A model generated the notes under the pieces. That model was not told the origin of the DNA and searched no databases. It was given only the letters and a program-made list of their open reading frames with translations. The position numbers and the translations under genes are program-made. 64,000 nt of DNA from positions 1,376,001 through 1,440,000 of the forward strand of contig JAWRVZ010000132.1 in the NCBI GenBank assembly GCA_037043235.1. The letters are read 5' to 3'. This document shows, one piece after another, positions 47,756 through 57,544 of this stretch. The first letter of the stretch is position 1, and each line of letters begins with the position of its first letter. This DNA is from Rhodeus uyekii (lineage: Eukaryota; Chordata; Actinopteri; Cypriniformes; Acheilognathidae).

Positions 47756-49247
47756 ATACTGCTAAAAAAACACTTACATCGCACATTGGATCTCAATGAA
47801 TGTAATATTCCATTTGAAAATCTATCATTCTATGGAACATTCAATGGAAACCAATCATCACATTGAGGGCTGGATTGAAAATCATACCAAAAATCTATGT
47901 AAAAACCTGAAGTTACAGGCTGATCCAACTCACATGAGGTTCATCACAGCAACTCATAATGCAAGTCAGTCGTGTGTTTGGTCCCCACATGCCTGTATGC
48001 ACTCATGACAACATCTGGGCTCCTGATGAGACGGATAGTGTCCTGGGGAATCTCCATCCCAGACCTGCATCAGGTGAGTGACAGTCTGTGCTGCTATTTG
48101 GCGGCTTTGGATGCTGCAATACATAATGTACCAGAGGTTCTCAATTGGATTCAGGTCTGGGGAACGTGAGGGCCAGTCAATGGCATCAATGCTTTCATCA
48201 TCTAAAAACTTCCTACATACTCCAGTCACATGAGGCCGGGCATTATCATGCACCCGGAGGAACCCAGGGTCACGGCACCAGCATAAGGTCTGACAATGGC
48301 TCTGAGGATTTCAAACCGGTATCAAACAGCAGTAAAGGAACCATTGACTAGATCGTGGAGGTCCTTCAAGGATATTCCTCCCCAGACCATATTCACCCAC
48401 CACAAAACCACTCATGCTGGATGATGTTACATGCAGCATAACGTTCCCCACGGCATCTCCAGACTCTGTCACATCCGTCACATGTGCTCAGTATGAACCT
48501 GCTCTCATTCATGAAGAGATCCAGGCGTCAATGGTGGACTTGAATCCTGGTGCTCTCTGGCAAATGCCAATCATATTGCACGGTGCTGAGCTGTGAGCAC
48601 AAGTCCCACTAGAGGATGTCGGGCCCTCCTTTCACCCTCATGAAGTCTGTTTCTGACAGTTTGGTCAGAAACATGCACACCAGTATTCCTGCTGGAGTTC
48701 ATTTTGTAGGGCTCTGGCTGCTCCTCCTGTTCCTCCTCACCCAAAAGAGCAGATACCGTTCCCTGCTGGGTTGTTGCCCCTCTATGTCCCTGTCCAGCTC
48801 TCCTTGTGTAACAGCCTGTCTCCCGCTATTGCCTCCAGCCTCTTGAAACTGTGCTGGGAGAAACATCAAACCTCCATGGAACGGCACATCCTGGAGGAGC
48901 AGGACTGCCTGTTTAACATGACGGGGTTACAGGTACTGCCTTACTCTACAGAAGTGACAAGGACCCTAACAAAACACAAAACTAAGATAAATTAGTCAGG
49001 AAATATAAGAGGAGAATTGTCTATGTCCACCACCTGCAAAAATTGTCTTTCTGTAGTTTCTTTTTGTCTTGGAGGTTGTCTTTTTCCTCTCCAGTGCATC
49101 TGTTGTCACTTTCATTTGCACTAAAGCAGGAGAAACTGATTCACAATCACTTCTGCTTCATAAGTGGACAGATTGATCTCCCTGAAGTTTAATTGACTTG
49201 GTGTTATACTGTGATGATTAAGTGTTCTCTAAATGTATTATGTACAT
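47756..49247 (-). mobile_element. Tc1-like DNA transposon, decayed
   Basis: The left end 'tatactgctaaaaaaacactta' and the right end 'gatgattaagtgttctct' resemble the Tc1-like fish termini (...GAGCAGTGTAT). Just inside lie 'gttggatcagcctgtaac' (in reverse, 47930) and 'ctgtccacttatgaagcag' (in reverse, 49160). The transposase remnant between them runs on the minus strand. Exact ends are uncertain by some bases because of mutation and neighbouring TA runs. Confidence 0.7.
47966..48890 (-). pseudogene. Tc1-like DDE transposase pseudogene
   Basis: Minus strand, best frame at 47966-48253 gives HDNARPHVTGVCRKFLDD, IDAIDWPSRSPDLNPIENLW and later QVWDGDSP, CHECIQACG: the second catalytic Asp (DN-ARPH) and the third, Glu (NPIENLW), of the DD34E domain. 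Upstream pieces in shifted frames: FQEAGGNSGR (DNA-binding part), DLFMNESRF (first Asp replaced by Asn) and DRVWRCRGERYAACNI. Several frame shifts and stops, so no active enzyme. It may still supply binding sites for related transposases. Confidence 0.8.
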
Positions 49248-49271
49248 AAACATTATGTATATATGTGTCTG

Positions 49272-49312
49272 AGTATATATATATATATATATATATACAG
49301 TATATATATATT
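49272..49312. repeat. (TA)n runs
   Basis: Two TA runs separated by 'cag', just outside the right end of the Tc1-like element. Confidence 0.85.
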
Positions 49313-50720
49313 TTTTAAGATATATAACATAATAACAGCTGATAAAATTACCTGTATGAAATCTGAAAATGCATTGTAACACTTGTGCACGATTATCGGA
49401 TGAAGGTATGGGTCCAAATCTTTCCCACACCTTAATATTGAGCCTTGACACCTGTTTCTTGACTTACCTTGCAGGCATCTGTAGTTCTTTACCCTACTAA
49501 TAAAGCCACGCAATGACGTTTGAGCTAAAACAAGTTGCTCTTTTAGGAAATTTATAATGTTGTACTGACACCAGCGTCTCCCATTTCTCTTGATCTATGG
49601 GCTCTGTAAGGTCATTTCATCCCCGTGGCAACACCAACGTCACGCTGTTCCTTGACTCACAGCTTAGACAAATGCCACTGACCGCTACTGATCTCAAACA
49701 AACAATCGGTTCTCTTTGTGAGCGGTCCTTCCCAGCGCTAATGTCAGCCTCACAAACACTAACTCTGACTGACCCAAACACCAACGCAAAAACAAAACAA
49801 AAAGCCATCAATGCAATCACATCGCTTGAGAGGAGTCTGCGGATGTTGGGATTCTCATCACTTCGTGCTTACTCTTAAAAACGTAGGATTAGTGGTGCTT
49901 GATAAGACAAGCAACCAATTACAGTAGAACATCTTTGCAACCATATAGTAATCTATGCAGAAAGAACCCTCTGTCATCACGGTGACTAGTTTTGCACGGG
50001 GAAGCATCACTCACATTTTCATTCAGATAATGTAAAATCTAGTTTCTACGGCTCTTTCTCTTTTCTTTTCCTCTCCTAGGCTGATATTTTGGGGTCTGGG
50101 GCCATCTACAGATCTAACGAAGTGGAGATGAAGCAAATGGGCTGCAGTGAAGCACACAGGCTAAAAGGCTGCCGGTCCAAACTAGATTTTAATCATGTCA
50201 CTGGTATTTGACATCAGCACTGGGAAGTCCAGTGCTTTTTAGTGAAGCGGTTCGTTTGTCTCAATCAATCAGTTCAAAAGACCAATTCATCACTCAAAAG
50301 TGTTCTTAGAAGTTTCATTGGTTAGTGACGTTTGCTAAAACAAGATTTACCATTGATTGCTCATCCTTACGAAAAGAGGTATGAAAACACGGGATTTTTA
50401 ATCTGCTGTATTTGTTATTTGTATAAGTCTTTCTCCTTATTTTGAGCACAAAGTCATTTACTCAGCATCTCTACCATCATGAGCTTGAACCCTGAATTGA
50501 TGCAATAAAAAGACCACTGTAAAATAAAGGGACGAAAGCTTTCAACAGATGATTCTTATGAATATTGTCAATCAGTTGCTTTGATGCAGTCTGACAAATC
50601 CTTCACTGAATCAGTTATTGAATCATCATTGTCATGTCCCTTTCAAAGTTAAGCATTCAAAACTTAAATCAGCACAATTTTAATTGGCTCTTCATTTTCA
50701 ACAGGTTTGTAATAAAATTA
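49313..50720. other. Unique-looking stretch with one unexplained ORF
   Basis: 49597-49878 (+) encodes 93 aa (MGSVRSFHPRGN... ending MLGFSSLRAYS) with ordinary codon use and no low complexity, but no recognisable domain. At 50080 a strong acceptor (cttttcctctcctag) opens 43 codons. Neither is supported enough to call a gene. Confidence 0.3.
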
Positions 50721-50722
50721 GA

Positions 50723-50727
<5 letters not shown>

Positions 50728-50785
<58 letters not shown>

Positions 50786-50804
50786 GCATGCACACACACA
50801 CACA
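50728..50804. repeat. (CA)n microsatellite
   Basis: Nearly 40 CA units with a CG/TG-interrupted end, directly abutting the terminal repeat of the element at 50805. Confidence 0.95.
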
Positions 50805-52171
50805 CAGTACTGTGCAAAAGTCTTAGGAACGTTATTGAGCCATTGATCTTTTGTTCTAGTGTGTCTACAGGAAATATTAGTTTACATTTCAAATCATTAA
50901 TTTTAGCATTAATTGTAATAATCCAATAAGATTTTTTGTATTAACAAGGTCTGAGAACAGTCAGAGCTCCACATAGAGATCTGATCTCACCATCAACGAG
51001 TATGTCTGGGATTATATCAGTGGTTCTCAAATAGTGGGGCGCGGGCGCGCGTGACCGTGGGGAACATGCTTTTTTTGTCAGGGAGTAGGTTTTCTTGCAC
51101 TGAACAAGAGCAGCAGATATGAAGTTCAGATAACAAACCCTTCACGCGTTGATGTGTACGATCACACTGTTATTCATGTGTCACGTGATCAATCGCTAAA
51201 TTCACACGTGTTTTCACGCGCTATCTGGCACTGATCCAAAAAAGACGCGCTCAGAGAACTTGATCATTATAAAGGTTTTTAAGCGACAAACATTCACTTC
51301 CACATATCTGAGAATCTGAATAGCAGGTAGTTGATAACAGAGCCAACAAGTTAGTGACTATTTTGAATAAAAAAGAAAAAACTAAATAAATGTGAAACAT
51401 CTATCAAACAGCGCTTTTTGTGACTGCGGTCTATCACGAGACAAGCATGACGCGTTGCCATGGAAACAATAAAGCGAAAGTTCCAAAATAGGGGGAGGGG
51501 GGGCGCGCGAAATGTTTACTTCTTCCTAGGGGGGGCGCGACAGAAAATAATTGAGAAGCACTGGATTATATGAAGAAAAAGAAAAAACTAAGACAGACTA
51601 ACTCCAGAAGAACTCGAACAGAAGATGCTTGAAGAAACTTCTCCCAAAACTCTCTGAAAAACTGTGTGCATGTGTACTGAGGACAAAAACAGTTTGAAAC
51701 GCAAAGGGTGCTCACACCAAATATTGATTTGATTGAGTTGTTAATTAGCTCATGGTTAATTGTTAAGTTAATTGATCAAATCTATTTATGAAATGATTTT
51801 TGAAAGCATCCTCACTTTACAGCACTTACGAGCCTAAAACTTTTCACAGTACCGTGGGTTTGCAGAAAGGTTTCTTAAAATGTTTTAGAGACTGCCGTAG
51901 TTTTTCTGTATTTAGTTTGACTTAGTTTCTTCATATAAACCCAGACAGACTCAATGATGGAGAGATCAGATCTCTGTGTGATCGGCTGTTGTCAGACTCC
52001 TTGTGCAGACAAAAATCTCACTGGATTATTACAATTAATGGCAAAATGAATTGTTGGAAATGTAAACTGATATTTCCTACTGAAACACTGCAGCAAAATA
52101 TATAAAAAAAACTGGTATAAAACCCTTTTTTGGGGGTGAAAATACTACTATACTACTTTTGCACAGTACTG
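50805..52171. mobile_element. Tc1/mariner-type foldback element with long inverted arms
   Basis: Ends are CAGTACTGTGCAAAAGTCTT and ...CTTTTGCACAGTACTG. Inside, the left arm (ACATAGAGATCTGATCTCAC, 'gagtatgtctgggattata') is the reverse complement of the right arm near 51900-52010 ('tataaacccagacagactca', 'gagagatcagatctctgtgtg'). The element can therefore fold into a long hairpin. No transposase. An hAT element (51018-51563) interrupts the left arm; without it the element is about 0.8 kb. Confidence 0.75.
51018..51563. mobile_element. hAT-type non-autonomous element, perfect 8-bp target duplication
   Basis: Ends CAGTGGTTCTCAA and TTGAGAAGCACTG are inverted with one mismatch. GATTATAT is repeated directly outside (51010-51017 and 51564-51571). 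Next to the ends are GGGGCGCG and GGGGGGGCGCGAC runs. 546 bp, CpG-rich, no transposase. The eight-base duplication and CAGTG ends are typical of the hAT superfamily. Confidence 0.85.
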
Positions 52172-52690
52172 AATAAAATGTTATATAATATATATAATAT
52201 TATGTCCCTGTAGGTGCCTGTGTGTTCTTTCTCCAAACTCTAGGTCACCAAACTCTATCAAATGACATAATGTCACCTTCGCTGCCAATCGAGTCAATTA
52301 CCGGCAGCTTTTGCCAACATGAACATGAGACAGTGAACTTGACTCTCCTGTCGCTCTGCTCTGTGTTGCTCTTTTGTTCTGTGACCGTTTTAACCCTATC
52401 ACTTTTAGTTTGACATCTCGTTGTGGATATTGTTTTGCTACTTTTCCCCTTCTTGTTTTCTTTTTTTGTCGGCATTTGTTCTCTACCCAAAATGTAAGTG
52501 TATAGGTTAGATGTCACGTAATTTACAAAGTGCAACACTTAGGTAATGTGATGTACAGACACCCCAGATAAAAAAAAGTAAACACCACCCTATGTAAGTT
52601 TTGTATTTTGTTAGTCAGAATAGGTAAGTTAAGGCATTTGATGCTGAAGACTTGATTTCTTTTAGGTTAGAAGGTTAATTGCAAGTTAGA
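52172..52690. other. AT-rich stretch, no gene seen
   Basis: The 97-aa minus and 63-aa plus ORFs at 52.2-52.5 kb overlap and have no domain. Confidence 0.4.
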
Positions 52691-52849
52691 TTTACAACTG
52701 TGGCCAAATGTTTTGAGAATGTTTTTAGATCTATGTGTCAGATGTTACTATGGTCTAATAAAGTATAATTACAAGCATTTCATAAGTTTTGAAGGATTTT
52801 ATTGACAATTGCATGAAGTTTGTGCAAAAGAGTCAATATTTGCAGTGTT

Positions 52850-53760
52850 AACCTTTCTTTCTCAAGACCTCTACAATTCGCAAGTCAACTTCTGGGCCAC
52901 ATCCTGATTGGCAGCCCATTCTTGTATTATCAATGCTTGGAGTTTGTCAGTATTTGTAGGTTTCTGTTTGTCCACCCGGCTCTTGAGGATTTAACACAAG
53001 TTCAAAATGGGATTAAGGTCTGGGGAGTTTCATGACCATTGACCCATAATTTAAATGTTTTGTTCCTCGAGCCACTTAGTTATCACTTTTGCCTTATGGC
53101 AAGTTGCTCAATCATGATGGAAAATACATTGTTAGTCACTAAAGTGTTCTTGGATTGTTGGGATAAGTTGCTCTCGGAGGATGTTTTTGTACCATTCTAT
53201 AGTCATGGCTGTGTTCCTAGGCAAAATTGTCCACTCCCTTGGCTGAGAAGCAACCCCACACATGATGCTTTACTGTTGGCATGACACAGGACTGATGGTA
53301 TTACTCATCTTTTCTTCTCTGGACAAGCTTTTTTGCCCCAAACAATTGGAAAGGGGATTCATCAGAGCCCAATTCCTGTACCTTTTGCAGAATATCAGTC
53401 TGTCCCTGATGTTTATTTCCTGAGGAGAAGTGTCTTCTTTATTGCCCTTCTTGACACCAGGCCACCCTAAAAAGGTATTTGCTCCATTGTGCAAGCAGAT
53501 GCACTCAATGCTGCCATTCCTGGTGGCACTGGTGGTGCCCCAATCCCGCAGCTGAATCAACCTTAGGAGACGGTCCTAGCGCTTGCTGGACTTTCTTGGG
53601 TGCCCTGAACCTTCTTTACAACAATTTAATCTCTCTACTTGAAGTTCTTGATAAAACAGCAATATCCTTGCCTGTGAATCCCAGACAGATCTCCAGCCTT
53701 GTCCTCGTCCCCACCCTCACATGTGTTAATGAGAGAATCACTGACATGAGGTAATTTGGT
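52850..53760 (-). pseudogene. Tc1-like DDE transposase pseudogene
   Basis: Minus-strand remnants in order: RDRLIFCKRYRNWALMN (about 53395), WGCFSAKGV (about 53250), HD.ATCHKAKVITKW (about 53100), NSPDLNPILNL (about 53020) and SRVDKQKPTNTDKLQAL (about 52960). In the motif NPIENLW the catalytic Glu is replaced by Leu. Multiple stops and shifts. A dead copy of a widespread fish Tc1 family, different from the one at 47.8-49.2 kb. Confidence 0.8.
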
Positions 53761-53875
53761 GAAAGTCCTGAAATACAGTGGAAATGTTTTCTTGGGATTA
53801 AGTTCATTTTCAGAGCAAAGAGGGACTTTGTAATTAATTGCAATTCATCTGATCACTCTTCATAACATTCTAGGG

Positions 53876-54341
53876 CAGGTTTTTTTTTCAAACGGTGGGG
53901 CGCGCCTCCCCTGGGGGGTGCCAGAGCATGCCAGGGGAGGCGCGGAGAGTTGTAAAAAATGATAGTCAAATAATAACTCGCCGAACTTGTATTAAACCTC
54001 CTTCATTTTACATTTCCCTGTGACGTTATTCTGTCGAGGCCGAAAGAACCCCCCCCCCCCCCACGTCAACAATCGTGCATCGCGTCCCGCGTCTCCTCTT
54101 GTCAACAATCACGCATCGCGTCCCCCCCGTCAACAATCGTGCATCGAGTCCAACCACCCCTCCCCCCCCCCCCCCGTCAACAATCGTGCATCGAGTCCTA
54201 CCACCCCTTCCCCCCTCGTCAACAATCGCGCATCGAGTCCAACCCCCCCCCCCCCCCAACAATCGCGCATCGCGAGGGGGGCGGCATTGGGTGGGTTGTG
54301 TCAATAGGGAGCGCCACTGTCTCAGACTTTGAAAACCTCTG
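53876..54341. mobile_element. hAT-type non-autonomous element, perfect 8-bp target duplication
   Basis: Ends CAGGTTTTTTTTTCAAAC and CTTTGAAAACCTCTG are inverted relatives; TTCTAGGG is repeated directly outside (53868-53875 and 54342-54349). 466 bp, with GGGGCGCGCC next to the left end. No transposase; all P- or G-rich ORFs here come from C-tracts. Confidence 0.85.
54040..54275. repeat. Minisatellite inside the hAT element, C-tract spaced
   Basis: Six copies of a core like GTCAACAATCGTGCATCG (at about 54065, 54101, 54129, 54176, 54218 and 54257) separated by C-tracts of up to 14. Spacing is 28-47 bp. The complementary strand is G-rich and could form G-quadruplexes. Confidence 0.85.
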
Positions 54342-54435
54342 TTCTAGGGTATATGCAAATTGCCATCATAAATACCGAGGCAGCAAACTTTGCGAAATGT
54401 AATATTTGTGCAGTTTTCAAAACTGCTGGCTAAGG

Positions 54436-54438
<3 letters not shown>

Positions 54439-54486
<48 letters not shown>
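54439..54486. repeat. (TA)n microsatellite
   Basis: 24 TA units starting at the TA target of the Tc1-like element. Confidence 0.95.
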
Positions 54487-54487
<1 letters not shown>

Positions 54488-56755
54488 CCAAACTTTTATG
54501 TTAGATGCAATTAATCACGATTAATCAATTTTACAGTGATGAAAAATACCAATGGCTGCCAATGTTGCCATGGTTTTGCTAAGATAAAGAGGTTTTAGGA
54601 TGTTAAAACCTTTTATAAATATTCACTATTATTATTATTACCTTTAAAAAAAAAGTACAAATATCTTTTTAAATAATGCTACATATCACTGTTTTCAAAT
54701 AAGATTCATATATTGTATTAGTTTATGGCTTATGATTCATGCCACCCACCTCAGTTTTACTCCCCACTAAAATCATTGTGAATCAGTTTGACAGAATCAA
54801 TAAAAAGAAGAAATAGTAGCTGTGTAAACATAGTTCTCTTTTTTGCTCAAATCTAAAATAAGCACCTCATTAACTCCTTTGACATGTCTTCTCGATGCTG
54901 ATGCTTTCTCAGGTGAATCTGAAATCAATCGTTCTTTCGGGTCAAAAGGTATTATCTCTACACCCAATGCAATTTCAGCAGTCGAGGGAAAGGCAAAAGT
55001 TACAGGCTGGAGGAGCTTATTAGCGTTTAACTTCCTCTCCAGACACAATGCAGCTCTTTCTACGGCTGTGTAGAAGCAAATAGTTTGCGTAACATGGCAT
55101 TGTCATAAAACTATGGCCTATAAGCAAGCTAATGGTCAACGCTTTGTCCTTTCTCAACTGAACTCGGACCGCTTTTGTGCCACAGGTAGAAGCAGATGCA
55201 AAGAACCTAATTCCTTTTCTATCCCCTTCCATACTCCTCCCCTCCTCATAGACAGACAATCAATACTTTATCAACCGCTAGACAGCTAAAGCTACAGCCG
55301 CGCCACTAGAGAAGCAATTAGCCGCCTTAACAAAGACGGACGCTTGTCTCCATCCCAAACAAAAGGAAGCGACGGCCGGGAGAGAGAAAACAAACTCCAC
55401 ATCAAGGTGTTTTTGTCACTTTGCATTTGGATGCCAAGCGCCTCACGCCGGCCCCTAATGGATATTGAATAGACAGGCACACATTAGGAAACCGCAGCAA
55501 ACAAACAAATAGTCCTTATCGGGGCAGGCTATTCATTTGAAAAGCAACGTGGGAACCCTGAGGGGACCCTTGAAGAGAAAACAAGAGAGGGACCGAACAA
55601 GAGTGGTAGAGAGAGACACTTCTTTGTTCGACTCATCCCCGGAGTATTCGCCACCGTTATACGTTTTTCCCACTACGATCATTCAAAGCTAATTGGGTGA
55701 CAGGAGTTCTGAGTCGGCAATATTGTATGTTTGCTTTGACACAAAGGCAAAACTCAGCAGGGCAAGATGGCACGTAAACAAGCATGACAGTCGCTCCTGA
55801 CGCTCTACCATTCATTTGTTAATTAAGATGGATGACTCATTACGGCCTCGTAGGCTACGTTCACTATAGGGAGAGACGGAGAGAGGCGCTTCATGCCGGT
55901 GTCAGTTGTATAATTGATGCCAGAGCTTGCCGGAGATCTGACGCGCTCTTCCCTCACATGTTTCCAACGAGACGAGGGCCTTTCATTCACTGATGACACA
56001 CAGGAGGCAGCGTGGGTAAGCCTGCGGCAGAACATACACTAGCCTACGCACTTCAAAAAGGGCATCGTATACTGTACGGCACCGACACGCACGCATCATT
56101 TCACACACCACTTCCACAAAAAAAAAATCTGTCTTGAAGGGCAAGCAAGATTCTTGATTAAACCTCAGACGGCGTGTCCGAGAACCACACAATCTGATCA
56201 CACAAAAATGGCTGGCATCGTCTGAAAATGGCAGTGGAGTGACTTCAGTGTCATTAAAAAGAACTAAAAGGCATTTAGTTGAAAAGCTGCACTGCATAAG
56301 ATAATGTCTTGTATCTTGAATACAAGTCTAGTTGCACTTTCATTTGTTCTCCAAATTTAAACAACAACAACAACAACAACAAAAACTGGCAGTGCATGCA
56401 CTTATATACAAAATACAATCTAAATAAATATAGTCGATATCTTTTGCAGTTTTGAACTGGAAAATTAGACAAAAATACCAAATTTTAGCAGTGTAGGCAT
56501 TGTACAGCTATCAGTTGAGCACATTACATGATTTACACATTAAACATGGATTGAGGCACAAATACAGAGCGCAACGCATCCAAAACTAATCAAGATAAAG
56601 ATCATCTTTCTATTAAAGGGAATTTCTTGAGCAAAGAGATGTTCTGTGTATTCTACTGCAGAACAACTTGCCAAATGAACGAAGGAAAGCTAAGAAAATA
56701 ATTCACTTTATTTCAAAATGTTAACCATTATTTTCTTGAATTTTTAAAATAACTA
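54487..56755. other. Non-repetitive stretch with CNE-like region 54.9-56.3 kb
   Basis: Unique-looking, GC-balanced DNA with homeodomain-type cores (GAAGCAATTAGCCGCC, CCCCTAATGGATATTG, AGCTAATTGGGTG, GTTAATTAAGATGG). Overlapping short ORFs on both strands are not convincing. 54.5-54.8 kb is AT-rich. Confidence 0.35.
56361..56383. repeat. (CAA)n microsatellite, short
   Basis: About seven ACA/CAA units. Confidence 0.85.
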
Positions 56756-56759
56756 TAAA

Positions 56760-57143
56760 AAACATCAGTATATATATTGTGTTTGGCAAGAATGCATTAA
56801 ATTGATCCAAAGTCGCAGTAAATAAATTTTTTTATGTTTGAACTTTCCATCAATCAAAGAATCCTTGGGGGGAAATGTCTCAAGGTTTCTACAAATAAAT
56901 TAAACAGCACAAATGTTCTCAAAAGTGATAATAGTCATGTGACTGAAGACTGGACTAATAAATTCAGCTTTGATCACAGGAATAAAATACATTTTAAAAT
57001 ATATTCAAATACAAAACTCAAATTTTGTATTTTTATAATATTTCACTGTATTTATCAAATGAACAGCCTTAAAGAGCACAAGACACTTCTTTCAAAAACA
57101 TTACAAAAATTGAATAACCTCAAACTTTTGGGTGGTAGTGTAA
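56760..57143 (-). mobile_element. Dispersed repeat, CACTACCGTTCAAAAG family, near full length
   Basis: In reverse it begins TACACTACCACCCAAAAGTT and continues 'gctgaatttattagtccag', 'cttcagtcacatgactatt' and 'aatttattgcgactttggatc'-like blocks, then 'aatgcattcttgcc'. It is the most complete copy of the family here. The 104-aa ORF (56834-57148) is not a gene. Confidence 0.65.
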
Positions 57144-57540
57144 ATTAGCTGGAAGAGGTTGTACAGTTTTTAGCATGATTTTAGCACCGTTGCTGGCAGA
57201 ATTTATTCCTTACATTATTAAAACAAATTTGGCAAAGTTACACATATGTCAGACTTTAATCACTCAATTAGACACAAGCTATTCATATATAAGATTAAAA
57301 CAGCTGTCTTTCTTTAATATAGTCATTCATTTTGATCAGAAAAAAACTTCAATCACATGGTCAACACCAATTTTCTGTATAGTGTTTGCGAAGACAGTCT
57401 TGCAAAAGTTATTCCAGACCAGCATATTATTTTGTGGTAAAACACAGTTTACTACTAACTGATTTTAATGCATTTCTAAATGTCTTGTAATGCACATTAT
57501 CAAGCATTGTATGGTCTCATGAACAATTGCAACCACAGTT
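57144..57540. other. AT-rich stretch, no gene seen
   Basis: A 95-aa plus ORF (57175-57462) has no domain or splice context. Confidence 0.35.
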
Positions 57541-57544
57541 ATAA

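Larger units (their letters stand above)
52695..54438 (-). mobile_element. Second Tc1-like DNA transposon, interrupted by an hAT element
   Basis: Starts CAACTGTGGCCAAATGTTTT after TA and ends CTGCTGGCTAAGGCTG before TA, the TA target of Tc1. The ends are decayed inverted repeats (GTGGCCAAAAGTTTTGAGAA type). The internal right part (GTATATGCAAATTGCCATC) resumes exactly after the hAT insertion. Without that insertion and its duplication the element is about 1.27 kb. Confidence 0.8.

Noticed and set aside
54020..54402. Pro-rich and Gly-rich ORFs of 85-95 aa
   Set aside because: All are frames through the C-tract minisatellite inside the hAT element.
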